64,000 nt of DNA, taken from positions 224,901,894-224,965,893 of the forward strand of contig NC_088792.1 in the NCBI RefSeq assembly GCF_011386835.1, read 5' to 3'. The notes beneath the pieces were generated by a model. That model was not told where the DNA came from, did no database searches, and saw nothing but the letters and a program-made list of their open reading frames with translations. A program made the translations under genes and the position numbers. This document shows positions 44,975 to 57,375 of the stretch, piece after piece. How positions within the stretch are numbered: position 1 is the stretch's first letter; each line of letters starts with the position of its first letter. This DNA is from Chrysemys picta bellii. Its lineage: Eukaryota > Chordata > Testudines > Emydidae.

Positions 44975-45545
44975 GTGTTTCTTTATGATGGGTTACTTGC
45001 TATGGAGTTAGCTCAAAAGAGGTTGTTAAAAGAACAATGCACAAAAGGCAAAATAACTACACAGATAGGAATCCTTGAGAAAACATTGGGGATACATTAA
45101 CTGGGGAATACTCCTTATCTGGCTCTGTACAGGCTAAGAGGCTATTCCCAAGGCTAAGCCTTGGATCAAAGGAGGATACTACACCATTATAGGAGCCCAA
45201 GCCTGGAAAAGATGGGAGGTTTGAGTGAATTGAGAGAGACTGTCCAGCTGTGTCAGTGAGAAATGGCAGGCACTCAAGGAGACAGAGAATGAGAGTTTCT
45301 GCAGGAAGCAGGCTGTAAACCCTCCCTTTCCCCCCTCCTCCCCCTGGACCCTTTCTTTTGGGGACATCAGGGTTGAGTCATGTCTACCTCAGGACATGAG
45401 GGAAATGCCAAACAGAGAACACACATAAGTCTTTGTTTTAAATACATTTCTCTGAGTGCTGTGAACCTCTGAGTAAATAAATCCTACCTTGTCTTGAAGG
45501 AACTGTTAGTTTTAATGCCTACTGTTGTGGTTCACAGGCTCCCAA
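44975..45545 (+). mobile_element. LTR-like segment, tentative
   Basis: AATAAA-type gagtaaataaatcctacc (45,472) followed by cttgtcttgaaggaac and a ttgtggttcacaggctccca end resembles an R-U5 region. The upstream part has no confirmed TATA box, and neither end nor target duplication was placed. Confidence 0.35.
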
Positions 45546-46114
45546 AGGGAAACTCTTGAGCCGACAAACACAAACATACACGTATAATTCTGCTACATGC
45601 ATACCCCCATTGAATTCAATGGGACTGCTCACAGGAGTACAATTACACATGCTTATGGGTTTGGAGGACCTGGCCCATTGAGTTTTTCTGAGAAATGTGA
45701 TCCTCATTGATAGAACCAACTGTCACTTGAATTAAAATATAATTTAAATGTAACTAATGGATCTACAATCTGAATGGCTGTTTATTCCATTTTGCTATTG
45801 TCATGTTCATGTTTAAGCAGAAGCATGGTACTAGACATTAACCAAATGAAATATTTACCAAACCACATGTATACAAAATAAAATCAAGCTACTGGAGAAA
45901 CAACATGTCATATTTTACAATGACTTTTAATCATGCTTTAAATACTTCCAAAGGCTTTATGAACAGTATGCAGTTGAAAGCCTGGAGTGATTAATTTAAA
46001 ACTCCATGATCTCTTCTTCTGCCCCGCCTGTCCTTTTCCCTACTCCATGTACACCAACGGGCACCATTCTTTTGAAGTGTTGCTTTTGGGTGCGGTTATC
46101 TGAAAGTGAAGTCA
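45546..46114. other. Unassigned stretch
   Basis: No gene. A cccattgaattcaatggg palindrome at about 45,607-45,624 marks another decayed hairpin MITE. Confidence 0.4.
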
Positions 46115-46190
46115 AACGTTTTGTACAGCACCTTGCATTGTAAGCTCAGTTGGGGCCACTAGGTGCTACTGCAATACAAATAAATGTTTA
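46115..46190 (+). mobile_element. L2-like LINE/SINE tail
   Basis: ttgtacagcaccttgcattg, then ttggggccactaggtgctac and tgcaatacaaataaat follow the tail gtacagcgcctagcacaatggg...taggcgctaccgcaatacaaataa known from turtle LINE/SINE repeats. Confidence 0.55.
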
Positions 46191-48720
46191 TTTATTTTAT
46201 CTTTCATATTATTTGCTCCTTAGGTAGTTGCAGCACACAGCATAAGCCTGTCTTTATTATATTAATATATCAAACAAGCCCATATTTAAATAGCACCTGC
46301 AAAGCGAATTGCTAAAGCGCTAACATCAAAAAGATTAAGTGTTTTGTAAAGATAATTAAATACATTTTAAGGCTATAAACTCGCTAATTAAATGCATGTT
46401 TATTTCTGTACTTTGGCTTTTTGTAATTGATTTATCTGGGGTAGTTGTTAGATCTGAGCAAACACCTGCATCTTTTATTTTGTTAAATTTGTTACGGTGT
46501 TAGGGTTCACTTACTTATTTTTGGTTGTTTTTTCCCCCTAAAGCAAATTGGTCTTTCTATGTATTTCTGTGAGTTGAGGGGAACAAAAACAATGGACCTG
46601 GTTAGGAAAGGCATTGGTAATATGAGTCACCATGGAAACAGAATCCATTCTGATATGGAAGCCAACGGGCTATGAAGTACTGTGAATCTTGGGAAATCTT
46701 TAGTAGAGCTGTTCAAAACCCCAAAGTTTGCCATAGAAGTTCTTGAATGGAAAATTTGCATTTAAGAGTTTTCTATTTTTCTGGGAAAACTTGGAAACAA
46801 ATCAACATTTTTATTTCAGTTCAAATTGAACATTATGTTAACTTTCAAAAATCATGTCTTTGAAGTTTTGATTTCCCTCCTTCCCCCTCTTTTTCCTTTT
46901 TTTTTTTTGGCACTGAATACAATGTTTTTAGTCACACTTCAGTCAAATATGATGTTCAGTGGTTCACACTGCTTGGAAATAGAAATTCTGTGCTTTATTT
47001 TCATTTGCACCAAGGCCCTAACAGTTTAAAGGAGCCTGAAAGTGCATGTACATAACATCTTGACAATGCTGAGTTGGTATAACTGAGAATGAGACCCTTG
47101 GATTCCCACCACATTGAGGCATAATAACACTCATTGCAATTTTCAAATACTATCAGTAACCTGGATGACATTTTAATTCAAATTTGCCATATTTTCATCA
47201 TTATCTTTCTCAAAACATTTTCTAGCTTTGCTTCAGCAGAAATGGCTGAAAAGTGCCTGTCATAAAAGTTTATAGTGGTGGCCTTTAGACTGCCAAAGAC
47301 GGTAAGGGGGACATGTCAAATGACACTCATGACATTTCTTGGCACTGTCAGTTTAGGACAGGCCATCAAATAAATGCCTTTGCTTCACTCTGCTCTGTTC
47401 TGTCACCACTGCCAGTTCCAGTGCTGTTTTATTTCCAGCTATCGGCAAAAAAGCAGAAAAAGCTAGGGTAGTTAGGGCTAGTAATAGTTAGTAGGTGGGT
47501 GGAATGTCCTTAATAGGAGGACAGCTGGTTTTTTCTACTTTCTGAGCAACAAGGCATTAAAACATTATTGGCACTCACTAGCAGGAATAGATTCCAGAGC
47601 TTCTGTTTTCATACATAAAATCTTTTATAAATTTTGTAAAACTATTGAAGTTATAAAGGAGAAAAATGTTTATAATCAATTTAATATAATAAAAAATTGG
47701 TACTCTTCTTTCCCTAATCAAGAGAAGTTATATATGTGTAGGTCATGTACAAACAATTTAATGTTATCTATTTCATTGCCATTCTTTAACTAGAAACCCA
47801 AATGAGTTAAAGGTCCAGCCCCAATAACCTCTGACACACCATGGTGTGAACGTAGCAGAGCTTACCTTCCTCCCACTGTGCTGCCCCACTGAAGGCAACT
47901 CTGAAACATGTGACTGGATTGTATGCCTTCCAGTATTTGATTTAACCCTTAGGGACTCATTCAATCTTTCCTTCTTAAGTCAGTGGCTAAATGCAATGGG
48001 AGAAGGATTGTGCCCTAGGTGGTGATATTGCAAAGACAAGAAGGCCATGGATATTGAATTGAAAAGAAATAACTTTTCAGTATCCTGACACATCTTCTTT
48101 AAAACTGTAGGCTAAGTACTACAATATTTCTGAAAGCTGGAAGTACCAACTATTGTCACATAGGCCTAAAGCCTAAGCATTTCTCGTGACTATGCTTAAA
48201 AACATGTTTTGAACTCAGGCTAAAGTACGTTAAAATTGTTATGATGGAAATATATGGCATAAGGTAATAGGACATTTAGTAGTAATTGGTTGATGCTAAG
48301 CTACGTAATAACCACAAATTGTAATAAAAGATAAAAAAGTAATGTATAAAAGATGTATGGATTGGATCCAGGGGAGGGGGAAACTTAAAATATATTTGCA
48401 TTTAGAGATGTGTAGACTATTATTAGATAATATATGGAGGGAAGGAGAACATGGAACTGAAGCCACCAGGGATATGAAAGTGCCCAAACTGCCTTATTTT
48501 AAGTCTGTTAGTTTTTGTTTTGTTTTCTATTACAATTATACTTTGGAAGACACATGATATTTAAGTTTAGCTCTTTTTGTATACCTGACATTATTAGAGG
48601 CGCAACTGAAGGCATAAATTCATTCAAAAGTAACTAATATCTAAAATATACCAATACAGACCACATCCTACAGATGCGGTTTTACAGTATCAATGGGGAA
48701 ATATGTATATTTAGAATAAG
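46191..48720. other. AT-rich stretch with a candidate conserved non-coding part
   Basis: From about 46,255 to 46,480 the sequence is repeat-poor, with homeodomain/POU-like cores (ctaattaaatgcatg, agataattaaatac, gcaaagcgaattgc). At 46,704 tagagctgttcaaaa resembles a MITE end of the 3,736 family. The rest holds no recognised gene. Confidence 0.3.
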
Positions 48721-48779
48721 GTTACATATCTTAACATATCTTTTAAAACTTTGCCATGAATTTTCTTAGAGTGTGCTCC

Positions 48780-48965
48780 AGACATGCCAAACCTGTGAAA
48801 AAAATGCAGAAATTGGGCTTGGTTTTGGCTTAATTGGCTTGTGAGTTGCTTGTTGGCTAGTTTTTGGCTTGTAGCTTGTTGCAGCTTGTTGCTTCTTTTT
48901 TTTGATCGGTTCCCGGCAAGCAGGGGCAAAGGAGGGCAAGCAGGGGCAAGGCTATTTCAACTCAA
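48780..48965. repeat. ttggctt-rich repeat followed by T-run and cggcaagcaggggca units
   Basis: Variants of ttggctt/cttgttg recur between 48,818 and 48,894, then a T9-type run and two copies of gcaagcaggggcaa (48,916 and 48,936). It looks like a fragment of an interspersed repeat; class unknown. Confidence 0.4.
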
Positions 48966-49308
48966 AAAAGTTAATTCTAGGAATCATTCACAATACAAGT
49001 GGAGGTAATTCTGAATTTTTCAAAGACATTGCAGACATTATTTCTAATAAAAAAAGACATTCCAATAATACTGGGAGGCAATTAGAATACTACGTTAGAT
49101 AGATATCTAGATAAATCCAACTATATGAGAGCCAGTTCCCAAAGCACAAGAGGCCAACCCACATTATTAATGAATTAACTTGATGGGTTGATGATTAACC
49201 CAGAGTGCTCTGGGCTGGAAAAGCTAATTCCGAGGACGACCAGCAGGAGGTGCCACGCCGGTGAGTCGTTGCCCCGCCACATGACCCAATAAGCTCAGAT
49301 GTCAGATG
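48966..49308. other. Unassigned stretch
   Basis: No gene. cagcaggaggtgccacgccg at 49,240 is GC-rich and may belong to an LTR end. Confidence 0.3.
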
Positions 49309-49889
49309 TTCCCTCCATAACCTTCTTTCTAAATACAAAGAAGGCCTTTGATAGGGTTGAATGGCCTTATCTAATGGCTGTCCTAAAAAAATTCAGATTT
49401 GGACCAATATTCCTGAATTGGGTCAATGTATAATATAACTGTCCCCTTGCTTCACTATCAACTAATAGAATTATTTCTTCCATATTTCAACTAGAAAGCG
49501 GGACATGACAGGGCTTTCCCCTCTTGCCCCTCCTTATTAATTGCCCTTTTGAACTACTGGCAATGTACATATGTCAGCACTCAGCCATTGAAGGTGTGAC
49601 TATAAACAAAAAAAAAATACAAAATCATTTTTGTATCCTGATGACTTTTTTTTGCTATTGAAGAATCCATCCTCATAAATCCCACCATTATTGAATGTAG
49701 TTGACATTTTTTGAAAGATCTCTGGTTTTCACATTAAATGGAATAAATCACGAGCAATCGATATATCCAAAAGACCAGATCCTTCTCAATCTCAGCATTT
49801 TCCATTTCAAATATGCAAAGAAATAACTTATTTAACTGTTAAGATTTGTCCTAATCTTCCCAAAACTGTTTCTATAAATATGGACCTAT

Positions 49890-50320
49890 GATGTGGGTCT
49901 GCTTGACTCACCTCTTGGTGGTGCCTCCTTGGGGCTCATCTCATGTGCTGGGAGCTGCAGGGCTTTCCTCTTCATGGCTTAGACCTCTGGCTAAGTCCCA
50001 TTAAAGTTCTCCCCCCTTTCAAGGTATCATCAAAGTCTGCTTCCAGCCTGCTTCTGGACACCACCAAATGGGCTATTCCTAGTGTGTCACTCCAGCAGTG
50101 ATTGTAGAGGAACCCAGACCTGCCCTCTACACAGGGTTCCAGTCCAGGAACCCTCAACCTATCAATTCTGCCTTTTACTCTCCCAGCCCTTAATGCTCCC
50201 CTGGACTGCTTCCTAATCTGTCCTTACAACTTCCTGCTCTTCCCCCTTGTATCTGGGAGTATGACTGCAGGTTTCCCCCTTTGAAGCTTACCAACTTCCT
50301 CCCTTTATAGATCCGTTTAT
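49890..50320. mobile_element. Unclassified insertion inside the L1-like LINE
   Basis: LINE coding sense is lost near 49,890 and resumes near 50,325 (the LINE Lys-Asp-Val-like block and Arg-Ile-Glu-Ile-Asp-Lys-Met). The intervening C-rich sequence (cacctcttggtggtgcctcc, cttcctgctcttccccctt) is unlike LINE DNA and reads like part of a minus-strand LTR. Ends and target duplication were not fixed. Confidence 0.4.
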
Positions 50321-50446
50321 AGATCACAGGACTATATATTAAAAGATGTCTTCAAGGATGTAGAGAAGTGGTACCTCCTCCCACTATCCTTACTGGGGAG
50401 AATAGAAATAGACAAAATGAATATCTGCTCAAGATTGACTTATATT

Positions 50447-51252
50447 TAGGGCTCTACCATATTCATGGTCCACTTTGGTGAATTTCCCAGACATAGGATT
50501 TCAAAAATCATAATTTTCATGAATTCAGATATTTAAATCTGAAATTTCACTGTGTTGTAATTGTAGGGGTCCTGACTCAAAAAGGAATTGTGTGTGGGGG
50601 GGTGTTACAAGGTTATAGTAGGGGGGGTTGCAGTACTACTACCCTTACTTCTGCGCTGCTCCTGGTGGCAGCACTGCTTTCAGAGCTGGGCTGCTGGAAA
50701 GCCGTGGCTGCTAGCTGGAAGCCCAGCTCTGAAGGCAGAACCACCACCAGCAGCAGCGCAGAAGGAAGGATGGCATGATATGGTATTGCCACCCTTACTT
50801 CCACGCTGCTGCCTGCAGAGTGGGCCCTCAGTCAGCAGCCACCACTCTCTGGCCACCCAGCTCTGAAACAGCAGTGCAGAAGCAAGGGTGGCATGGTATG
50901 GTATTTCCACCCTTACTTCTGTATTGCTGCTGGTGGGGTGCTGCCTTCAGAGCTGGGTGCCTGGCCAACAGCTGCTGCTCTCCAGCTGCCCAGCTCTGAA
51001 GGCAGCACAGAAGTAAGGGCAGCAATACTGTGACCCCCCCTAAAATAACCTTGTGACACACACACACCCCACAACTCCCTTTTGGGTCAGGATCCCCAAT
51101 TTGAGAAACACTGATCTCCCCCATGAAATCTGTATAGTATAGGGTAAAAACACACAAATGAACATATTTCACGGGGGGTGGGGGAGAGGGGAAGACCCAG
51201 ATGTCATGGTCCATGACACATTTTTCATAGCCGTGAATTTGGTAGGGACCTA
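50447..51252. mobile_element. hAT element, 806 bp, perfect 8-bp target duplication, inside the LINE
   Basis: The ends tagggctctaccatattcat and gaatttggtagggaccta are inverted repeats, and cttatatt flanks both sides (50,439-50,446 and 51,253-51,260). Removing the element and one octamer restores continuous LINE sequence. The interior has C/G-rich tandem units of about 120 bases (cagagctgggc, cccagctctgaaggcag, gcagaagnaagg) at 50,640-51,020 that are partly inverted to each other, producing several overlapping ORFs with no protein meaning. No transposase is encoded. Confidence 0.95.
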
Positions 51253-52840
51253 CTTATATTATTAGCCTATTGCATTTTAAGGTGTCTCTTTCTCACTCTT
51301 TGCTTGAATAAATAGGGTTATCATGCAAATTATATGGGATAAAAAAAAACCAGCCTCGCTTGTCACACAAAACCCTTAAAAAATCCTGGCAACTGGATAT
51401 GGGGTTGCCAGATTTGTATCTATATTATCTAGCATTCCAAATGTGTTCTGTTATAAAGTGATTCCCCTCCATTGATTCTGTATCTAGACCTGACTGGTTT
51501 GAGATTTAAAAAAAAGCTTATCTCTGCCATTTGGTTCCCATTCTTCTTTATACCTTAAGAGGCTACTGATACCCTTAAGAAAAAATCCTATGTTTGCATC
51601 TACATGGGGCATTCTGCAATGATTACGATGATTACTACAGCATCTAATTCTTTTCTCATACCACTATGAGATAACTTGCCTCAGGATCTAAGCCAACCCC
51701 ACACTTAAAACGATTTGGATTAAAAAAAGATTAACAAAAATCAAAGATATAATACAAATTGATAGACTGGCCTCCTCCAATTACATGTATACCAAATAAC
51801 AGCTATGGCTGTCTCACAGTTCTTTCTTTCAGCAGCTATGCTCAAGGATTCATGCAAGGATAGGGAACAGTCTGTTTCAACTCTCACCTCTAGAAGCACA
51901 TGTTAAGAAATATGGAAACAAAAGTCACTTTGTAGGATTTCCTAATAGGTGGCCTAATACTTTGCATTACCCTCTCAATCTCAATCTCAAAGAAAAATGG
52001 GGGGAATTTTTTTAGCCTTACTATCATAACGGAAACCTGGGAGGATATCTGGCTTAATGTGAAAAATACTTCATGTGCTTTTATCCTTATGATTCTTTCA
52101 GACTAAGATATTAAACTAGTACTACTGGACTCCAACATTTGTCTGTTTAAAGCTAGATTGGATACACACTGTGAATGCTGGAAATGTAAACAGTCACATG
52201 CCAACCTTTCACACATTCTCGATACCTGTCAAAAAATGTATGTGTTCTGGAACACTATATTCATTCAGTATTCTCTCAAAAGCTTTAAGTGTTGCCATCT
52301 TTCCTTATCCAAGCCTGCATATTTTAGCGGTGCTCGATTAGTTAGTATTACCAGTTAACATTAAGAAATGGATTACAGTAACTATTTCAGTAGCCAAAAG
52401 AGTTATTTGGAGAAAATGGAAATCTGCAACTCCTCTCTAATACACAGACTGGTTTAGTGAGCTCTCTACTACTGCAGTAATGGAAAACAATGACTTTTTC
52501 TAATAGAAATGCTTGGAAAAAAATATGAGGATGTCTGGTCACACATGAAACTATTGCACACTTTTCCAGTTTAGTATATATTAGTCCCCAATACTCATGT
52601 TATGTTCTCACTTATTTATCTATTTAGTCACTTTAATAATTGATTCCCTGCATGACTTCTATGGGTTCAGGTTGTGTTTGTTTTTTGTTTTGTTTTTCCC
52701 AGGTTCTGAAAATAATGCAAGTTGAATTTTGTTATTTATATGCTATTTCCATCTTGTGCACGTATTTATATATCTGGTTTTATGTGTACATATTTTTATA
52801 TAGAACAATAAAAATAAAGTTAAATAAAAAAATCAGTAGA

Positions 52841-54972
52841 TTTTAAACCAGATTGGCCCAGTGTGAGCAGACAGGCCTGGTGACCCTGATTTGGTAAATT
52901 TTGTTTTTCGATGTATGCTGTCATATCTTTAGTTAAGACAACCTGACTTAATAAACCAAGCTCAACTGACTATTCAATGTCTTATTCATTGAGATAACCT
53001 GAACATTTCGCAATAATCTCTCCTCAGAAATATGCATTTCTTTTGGAAAACAGCATAGTTTGACATTTCTAGAAATATTACCAACACTGTATGAAAACAT
53101 TATAACTCTTAGCTTGACACTACCATATAGCTCTGTCTAAGTCATACACATTCCAATTTCACTGCACTTCAATACATCTCTCTGTATTTTCTATTTACAA
53201 GTACAAATACATAATCATTGTGCCACAACTTTCTAGAGGTTTTTTAATCAATCAGTCACCGAGTCACTTGGTAGAGATAACTGCAGAAGATTATGGAAGA
53301 TACTAGAAAAACTGATTGAAAATAAAATTAAATTCTAATACTTGTATATGAAAACAGAATTTCAGAAGAGAACACTAGCCAGGTCTGAAATCTAGTGCCT
53401 GTGTTAGCAGGATTCAACTCCCGGATTTACTTCTTTAGTCCTCAGATTGGCAAGGTCTCAGAGCTCTCCTGAAGCACCACGCCCAGATCCTAGGGAAAGA
53501 AGGAAAGTGAAGGTGTTTCAGAGGACTGAATAAAGGAGGGAAAATGTAATTTGTGAACCCCCTTTATACAAAGTTTTAGAACTGTAGGTCCCTGCCCACC
53601 CAAGCTTGGGATTCCTCAGATCTTAATAAGGGATATTCTGTCTAGCCATATATGTATTAAACAGTCTCATCACCATGGTTTCCGAGCAGTTGGTCATATT
53701 ACTTTTGGATTAGGAGGAAACACTTATATTTCTCCATGATGCTGAAAAAGAGTGACTTATAGAGAAAACACCACAAATATTTTCAGCATTTAGATTGTGT
53801 ATTTGGATATATCCTGGTAAATAGCTGCCATAAAGTGCTTTCTAGGGTTGAGTGAGTAAGCATGGCATCAGCGCCTAGAAACATGACACACCTATAATTA
53901 CCACATAGCCTGACATTAGTCGAGTCAAATACTATTGTGTCAAAGCAAACTTGCCTTGATTTTCCATTCCTTGCTCTCACATACTACTTCTTGACAAAAG
54001 CAATGTTGCACTAAAATTAATCTATTTCTTTCCAGAATATGCTAGAGGGAGTATGGCCATTGGGAGATTAACACCACAGCCCTGGAAGCGTTGTTATTTG
54101 TATTTGTTTCCTCATTCACAGGATAGTGGGACGGCTATATCGTGAATTCTGCAGCAAGATCACTACTTAACATTGAAAATGTATCCAGTCGAGAGCTAAG
54201 GAGAGAGCTTAAAAAAATTTTAAATAGGAAAAAAGCAAAGCTAGTGAAAGCAAGTTCAGTAAACAGACATTTGAGTGTGGCAGAAAAGAGGAGAGAGGAA
54301 TCTTTATTACATTAAAAACAAGTTCTAAAATACATCATTAAACATTTTAAAAGGGGCAGCTGCTAGGCCTTCTGAAACATGGCACAAAACTCTCTCCAGG
54401 TTGGCTGTAGGAGTGTGGCCATGCAATCATTGCTGTTCATTATAATTACAAGTATTGGGAGAATCTTTAGTCTCTTTGTCTATACTGGATGGTTTAGTCG
54501 TAGGTGTAAAGCAAAATGTTATGCTGTAGGTGTAGAGCTGTGTAGAGACAGTTGGAAAATACACAATAATACTATGTAGTTTTATTTTTATTCCTGTTTA
54601 ATGGGGTTAGCATTTGGGACATTTTTATTTTCTCTGTTTATTAGGTTGTGTTTGTAAAAAGCTTTGCTTCCATCTCATCTTATTAGTTGTGAAAGCCTTT
54701 TCTATGCATAAATTACGGAATACGACATTCTTACAGTACATGAAAAATAGTAAGTGTTCTTTAAGGGAAAAAATAGTCATGATTTATGAGATTACTGATT
54801 TAGGAGTAAAAGAATAAGATTAACCCTTAGAGCACTGTCGATTTCCATACTTGCAACCAAATGCTTAGGAAGACCGGTAGGGGAATTAGCTCTGCCAAAA
54901 AGAACGCAACACTTTAGTAGAGCTGTCTGTGGGAGACAAATGGGAGAGGAAACTGTAATGGATGAATCAATA
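52841..54972. other. Unassigned stretch
   Basis: No gene or element ends recognised between the L1-like LINE and the minus-strand CR1. Confidence 0.35.
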
Positions 54973-57375
54973 GAGAACATAAGAATATAAGAGCGGCCAT
55001 ACTGGGTCACACCAAAGGTCCATCTAGCCCAGTATCCCATCTTCCAATAGTGGCCAATGCCAGGTGCCCCAGAGGGAATGAACAGAACAGGTAATCATCA
55101 AATGATCCATCCTCTGTCGCCCCCATTCCCAGCTTCTGACAAACAGAGGTTATGGACACCATCCCTACCCATCCTTGCTAATAGCCATTAATGGACCTAT
55201 CCTCCATAAACTTATCTAGTTCTTTTTTGAACCCCGTTATAGTCTTGACCTTCACAACATCCTCTGGCAAAGAGTTGCACAGACTGACTGTGCATTGTGT
55301 GAAAAAAATACTTCCTTTTGTTTGTTTTAAATCTGCTTCCTATTAATTTCATTTGGTGACCCCTAGTTCTTTTGTTATGAGAAGAAGTAAATAACACTTC
55401 CTGATTTACTTTCTCCACACTAGTCATGATTTTATAGACCTCAATCATTTCACCTTAGTCATCTCTTTTCCAAGATGAAAAGTCTCAGTCTTAATCTCTC
55501 CTCATTCTGAAGCCGTTCTATACCCCTAATCATTTTTGTTGCCCTTTTCTGAACGTTTTCCAATTCCAATATACCTTTGTTGAGGTGGGGCAACCACGTC
55601 GCCACGCAGTATTCAAGATGTGGGCATACCATGGATTTATGTAGGGGCAATATGATATTTTCTGTCTTATCTATCCCTTTCTTAATGATTCCCAACATTC
55701 TGTTCGCTTTTTTGACTGACTCTGCACATTGAGTGGATGATTTCAAAGAACTATCCACAATGACTCCAAGATCTCTTTCTTGAGTGGTAACAGCTAAGTT
55801 AGACCTCCATTATTTTATATGTATAGTTTGGATTAAGTTTTCCAATGTGCATTACTTTACATTTATCAACATTGAATTTCATCTGTCATTTTGTTGCCCA
55901 GTTTTGAGAAATCCTTTTGTAGCTCTTCACAGTCTTCCTTGGGTTTAACTATCTGGAGAAGTTTTGTATTGTCTGCAAATTTTGCCACCTCACTGTTTAT
56001 CCCTTTTTCCAGATCATTTATGAATAAGTTGAATAGGACTGGTCCCAGTACAGACCCCTGGGGGACACCACTATTTACCGCTCTCCATTCTGAAAACTGA
56101 CCATTTATTCCTACCCTTTGTTTCCTATCTTTTAACCAGTTACCAATCCATGAGAGGACCTTCCCTCTTATCCCATGACTGCTTATTTTGTTTAAGAGCC
56201 TTTGGTGAGAGATCTTGTCAAAGGCTTTCTGAAAATCTAAGTACACTATATCCATTGGATTCTCCTTGTCCACATGCTAGTTGATACCCCTAAAAGAATT
56301 CTAGTAGATAGGTGAGGCATGATTTCCCTTTACGAAAACTATGTTGTCTCTTCCCCAACAAATTATGTTCATCTATGTGTCTGACAATTTTGTTTTTTAC
56401 TATAGTTTCAACTAGTTTGCCTGGTACTGAAGTCAGGCTTACCGGCCTGTAATTGCCGGTATCACCTGTGGAGCCCTTTTTAAAAATTGGCGTCAAATTA
56501 GCTATCCTCCAATCATTTGGTACAGAAGCTGATTTAAATGATAGGTTATAAACTATGGTTAGTAGTTCTGCTATTTCAAATTTGAATTCCTTCAGAACTC
56601 TTGGGTAAATACTATCTGGTCCTGGTGATTTATTACTGTTTAATTTATCAATTTGTTGCAAAACCTCCTCTAATGACACCTCAATCTGGGACAGTTCCTC
56701 AGATTTGTCACCTAAAAAGAATGGCTCAGGTTTGGGAATCTCCCTCACCTCCTCAGCCATGAAGACTGATGCAAAGAATTCATTTAGTTTCTCTGCAATG
56801 GCCTGATCGTCCTTGAGTGTTCCTGTAGCATCTCGATTGTCCAGTGGCCCCACTGGTTGTTTAGGAGGCTTCCTGCTTCTGATGTACTTAAAAAAAAATT
56901 GCTATTACTTTTTGAGTCTTTGGTTAGCTATTCTTCAAATTCTTTTTTGGCCTTCCTAATTATATTTTTACACTTCATTTGTTAGAGTTTATGCTCCTTT
57001 CTATTTTCCTCACTAGAATTTAACTTTCACTTTTTAGAGGATGCCCTTTTGCCTCTCACTGCTTCTTTTGAGTTGTTTGGCCAGGGTAGCACTTTTTTGG
57101 TTCTCTTACTATGTTTTTTAATTTGGGGTATACATTTAAGTTGAGCCTCTATTATGGTGTCTAAAAAGTTTCCATGCAGCTTGCAGGGATTTCACTTTTT
57201 GCGCTGTGTCTTTTAATTTCTGTTTAACTAACTTCCTCATTTTTGTGTAGTCCCCTTTCTGAAATTAAATACTAAAGTGTCGGGCTGATGTGGTGTTTTT
57301 CCCGCCACAAGGATATTAAAATTTAATTATCTTATGATCACTATTACAACCGGTCCAGCTATATTCACCTCTTGG
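54973..57375 (-). pseudogene. CR1 LINE, ORF2 from pre-RT region to 3' end, 5'-truncated
   Basis: This is the best-preserved retroelement here. Reading the minus strand from 57,375, a linker region precedes the reverse transcriptase in a 187-codon frame (56,290-56,853: Lys-Ser-Pro-Gly-Pro-Asp near 56,625; Asn-Tyr-Arg-Pro-Val-Ser-Leu-Thr near 56,440). A 135-codon frame follows (55,866-56,273) with Tyr-Leu-Asp-Phe-Gln-Lys-Ala-Phe-Asp, Gly-Val-Pro-Gln-Gly-Ser-Val-Leu-Gly-Pro and then Phe-Ala-Asp-Asn at 55,968-55,979, where CR1 needs Phe-Ala-Asp-Asp. Two more frames (55,459-55,758; 55,212-55,448) give the C-terminal domain with Leu-Glu-Tyr-Cys-Val and Arg-Gly-His-Gln-Met-Lys-Leu. The 3' UTR ends at about 54,973 (aagagcggccatactgggtc in the plus sense). 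The endonuclease is absent, and three or more frameshifts plus the Asp-to-Asn change make it inactive. Confidence 0.95.

Larger units (their letters stand above)
49309..52840 (+). pseudogene. L1-like LINE, ORF2 3' half and 3' UTR, with two insertions
   Basis: The reverse-transcriptase core begins with Lys-Lys-Ala-Phe-Asp-Arg-Val-Glu-Trp-Pro-Tyr-Leu (49,337). It continues through a worn Gly-Phe-Pro-Leu-Leu-Pro block (49,515) to the catalytic Tyr-Pro-Asp-Asp at 49,634-49,645 and a His-Ile-Lys-Trp-Asn-Lys-Ser block (49,733). Coding sense resumes at 50,335 and again after 51,260 (Ile-Trp-Asp-Lys-Lys-Lys-Pro, 51,330). A C-terminal Cys-Trp-Lys-Cys-Lys-Gln-Ser-His zinc-knuckle-like motif lies at 52,176. 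The 3' UTR ends in caataaaaataaagttaaat. L1 (Tx1-like group) is preferred over CR1 because of FDRVEW and the Cys motif. Stops are frequent; dead. Confidence 0.85.

Noticed and set aside
50588..51214. ORFs of 62 to 128 codons on both strands
   Set aside because: They fall in the repeated interior of a non-autonomous hAT. No transposase motif.
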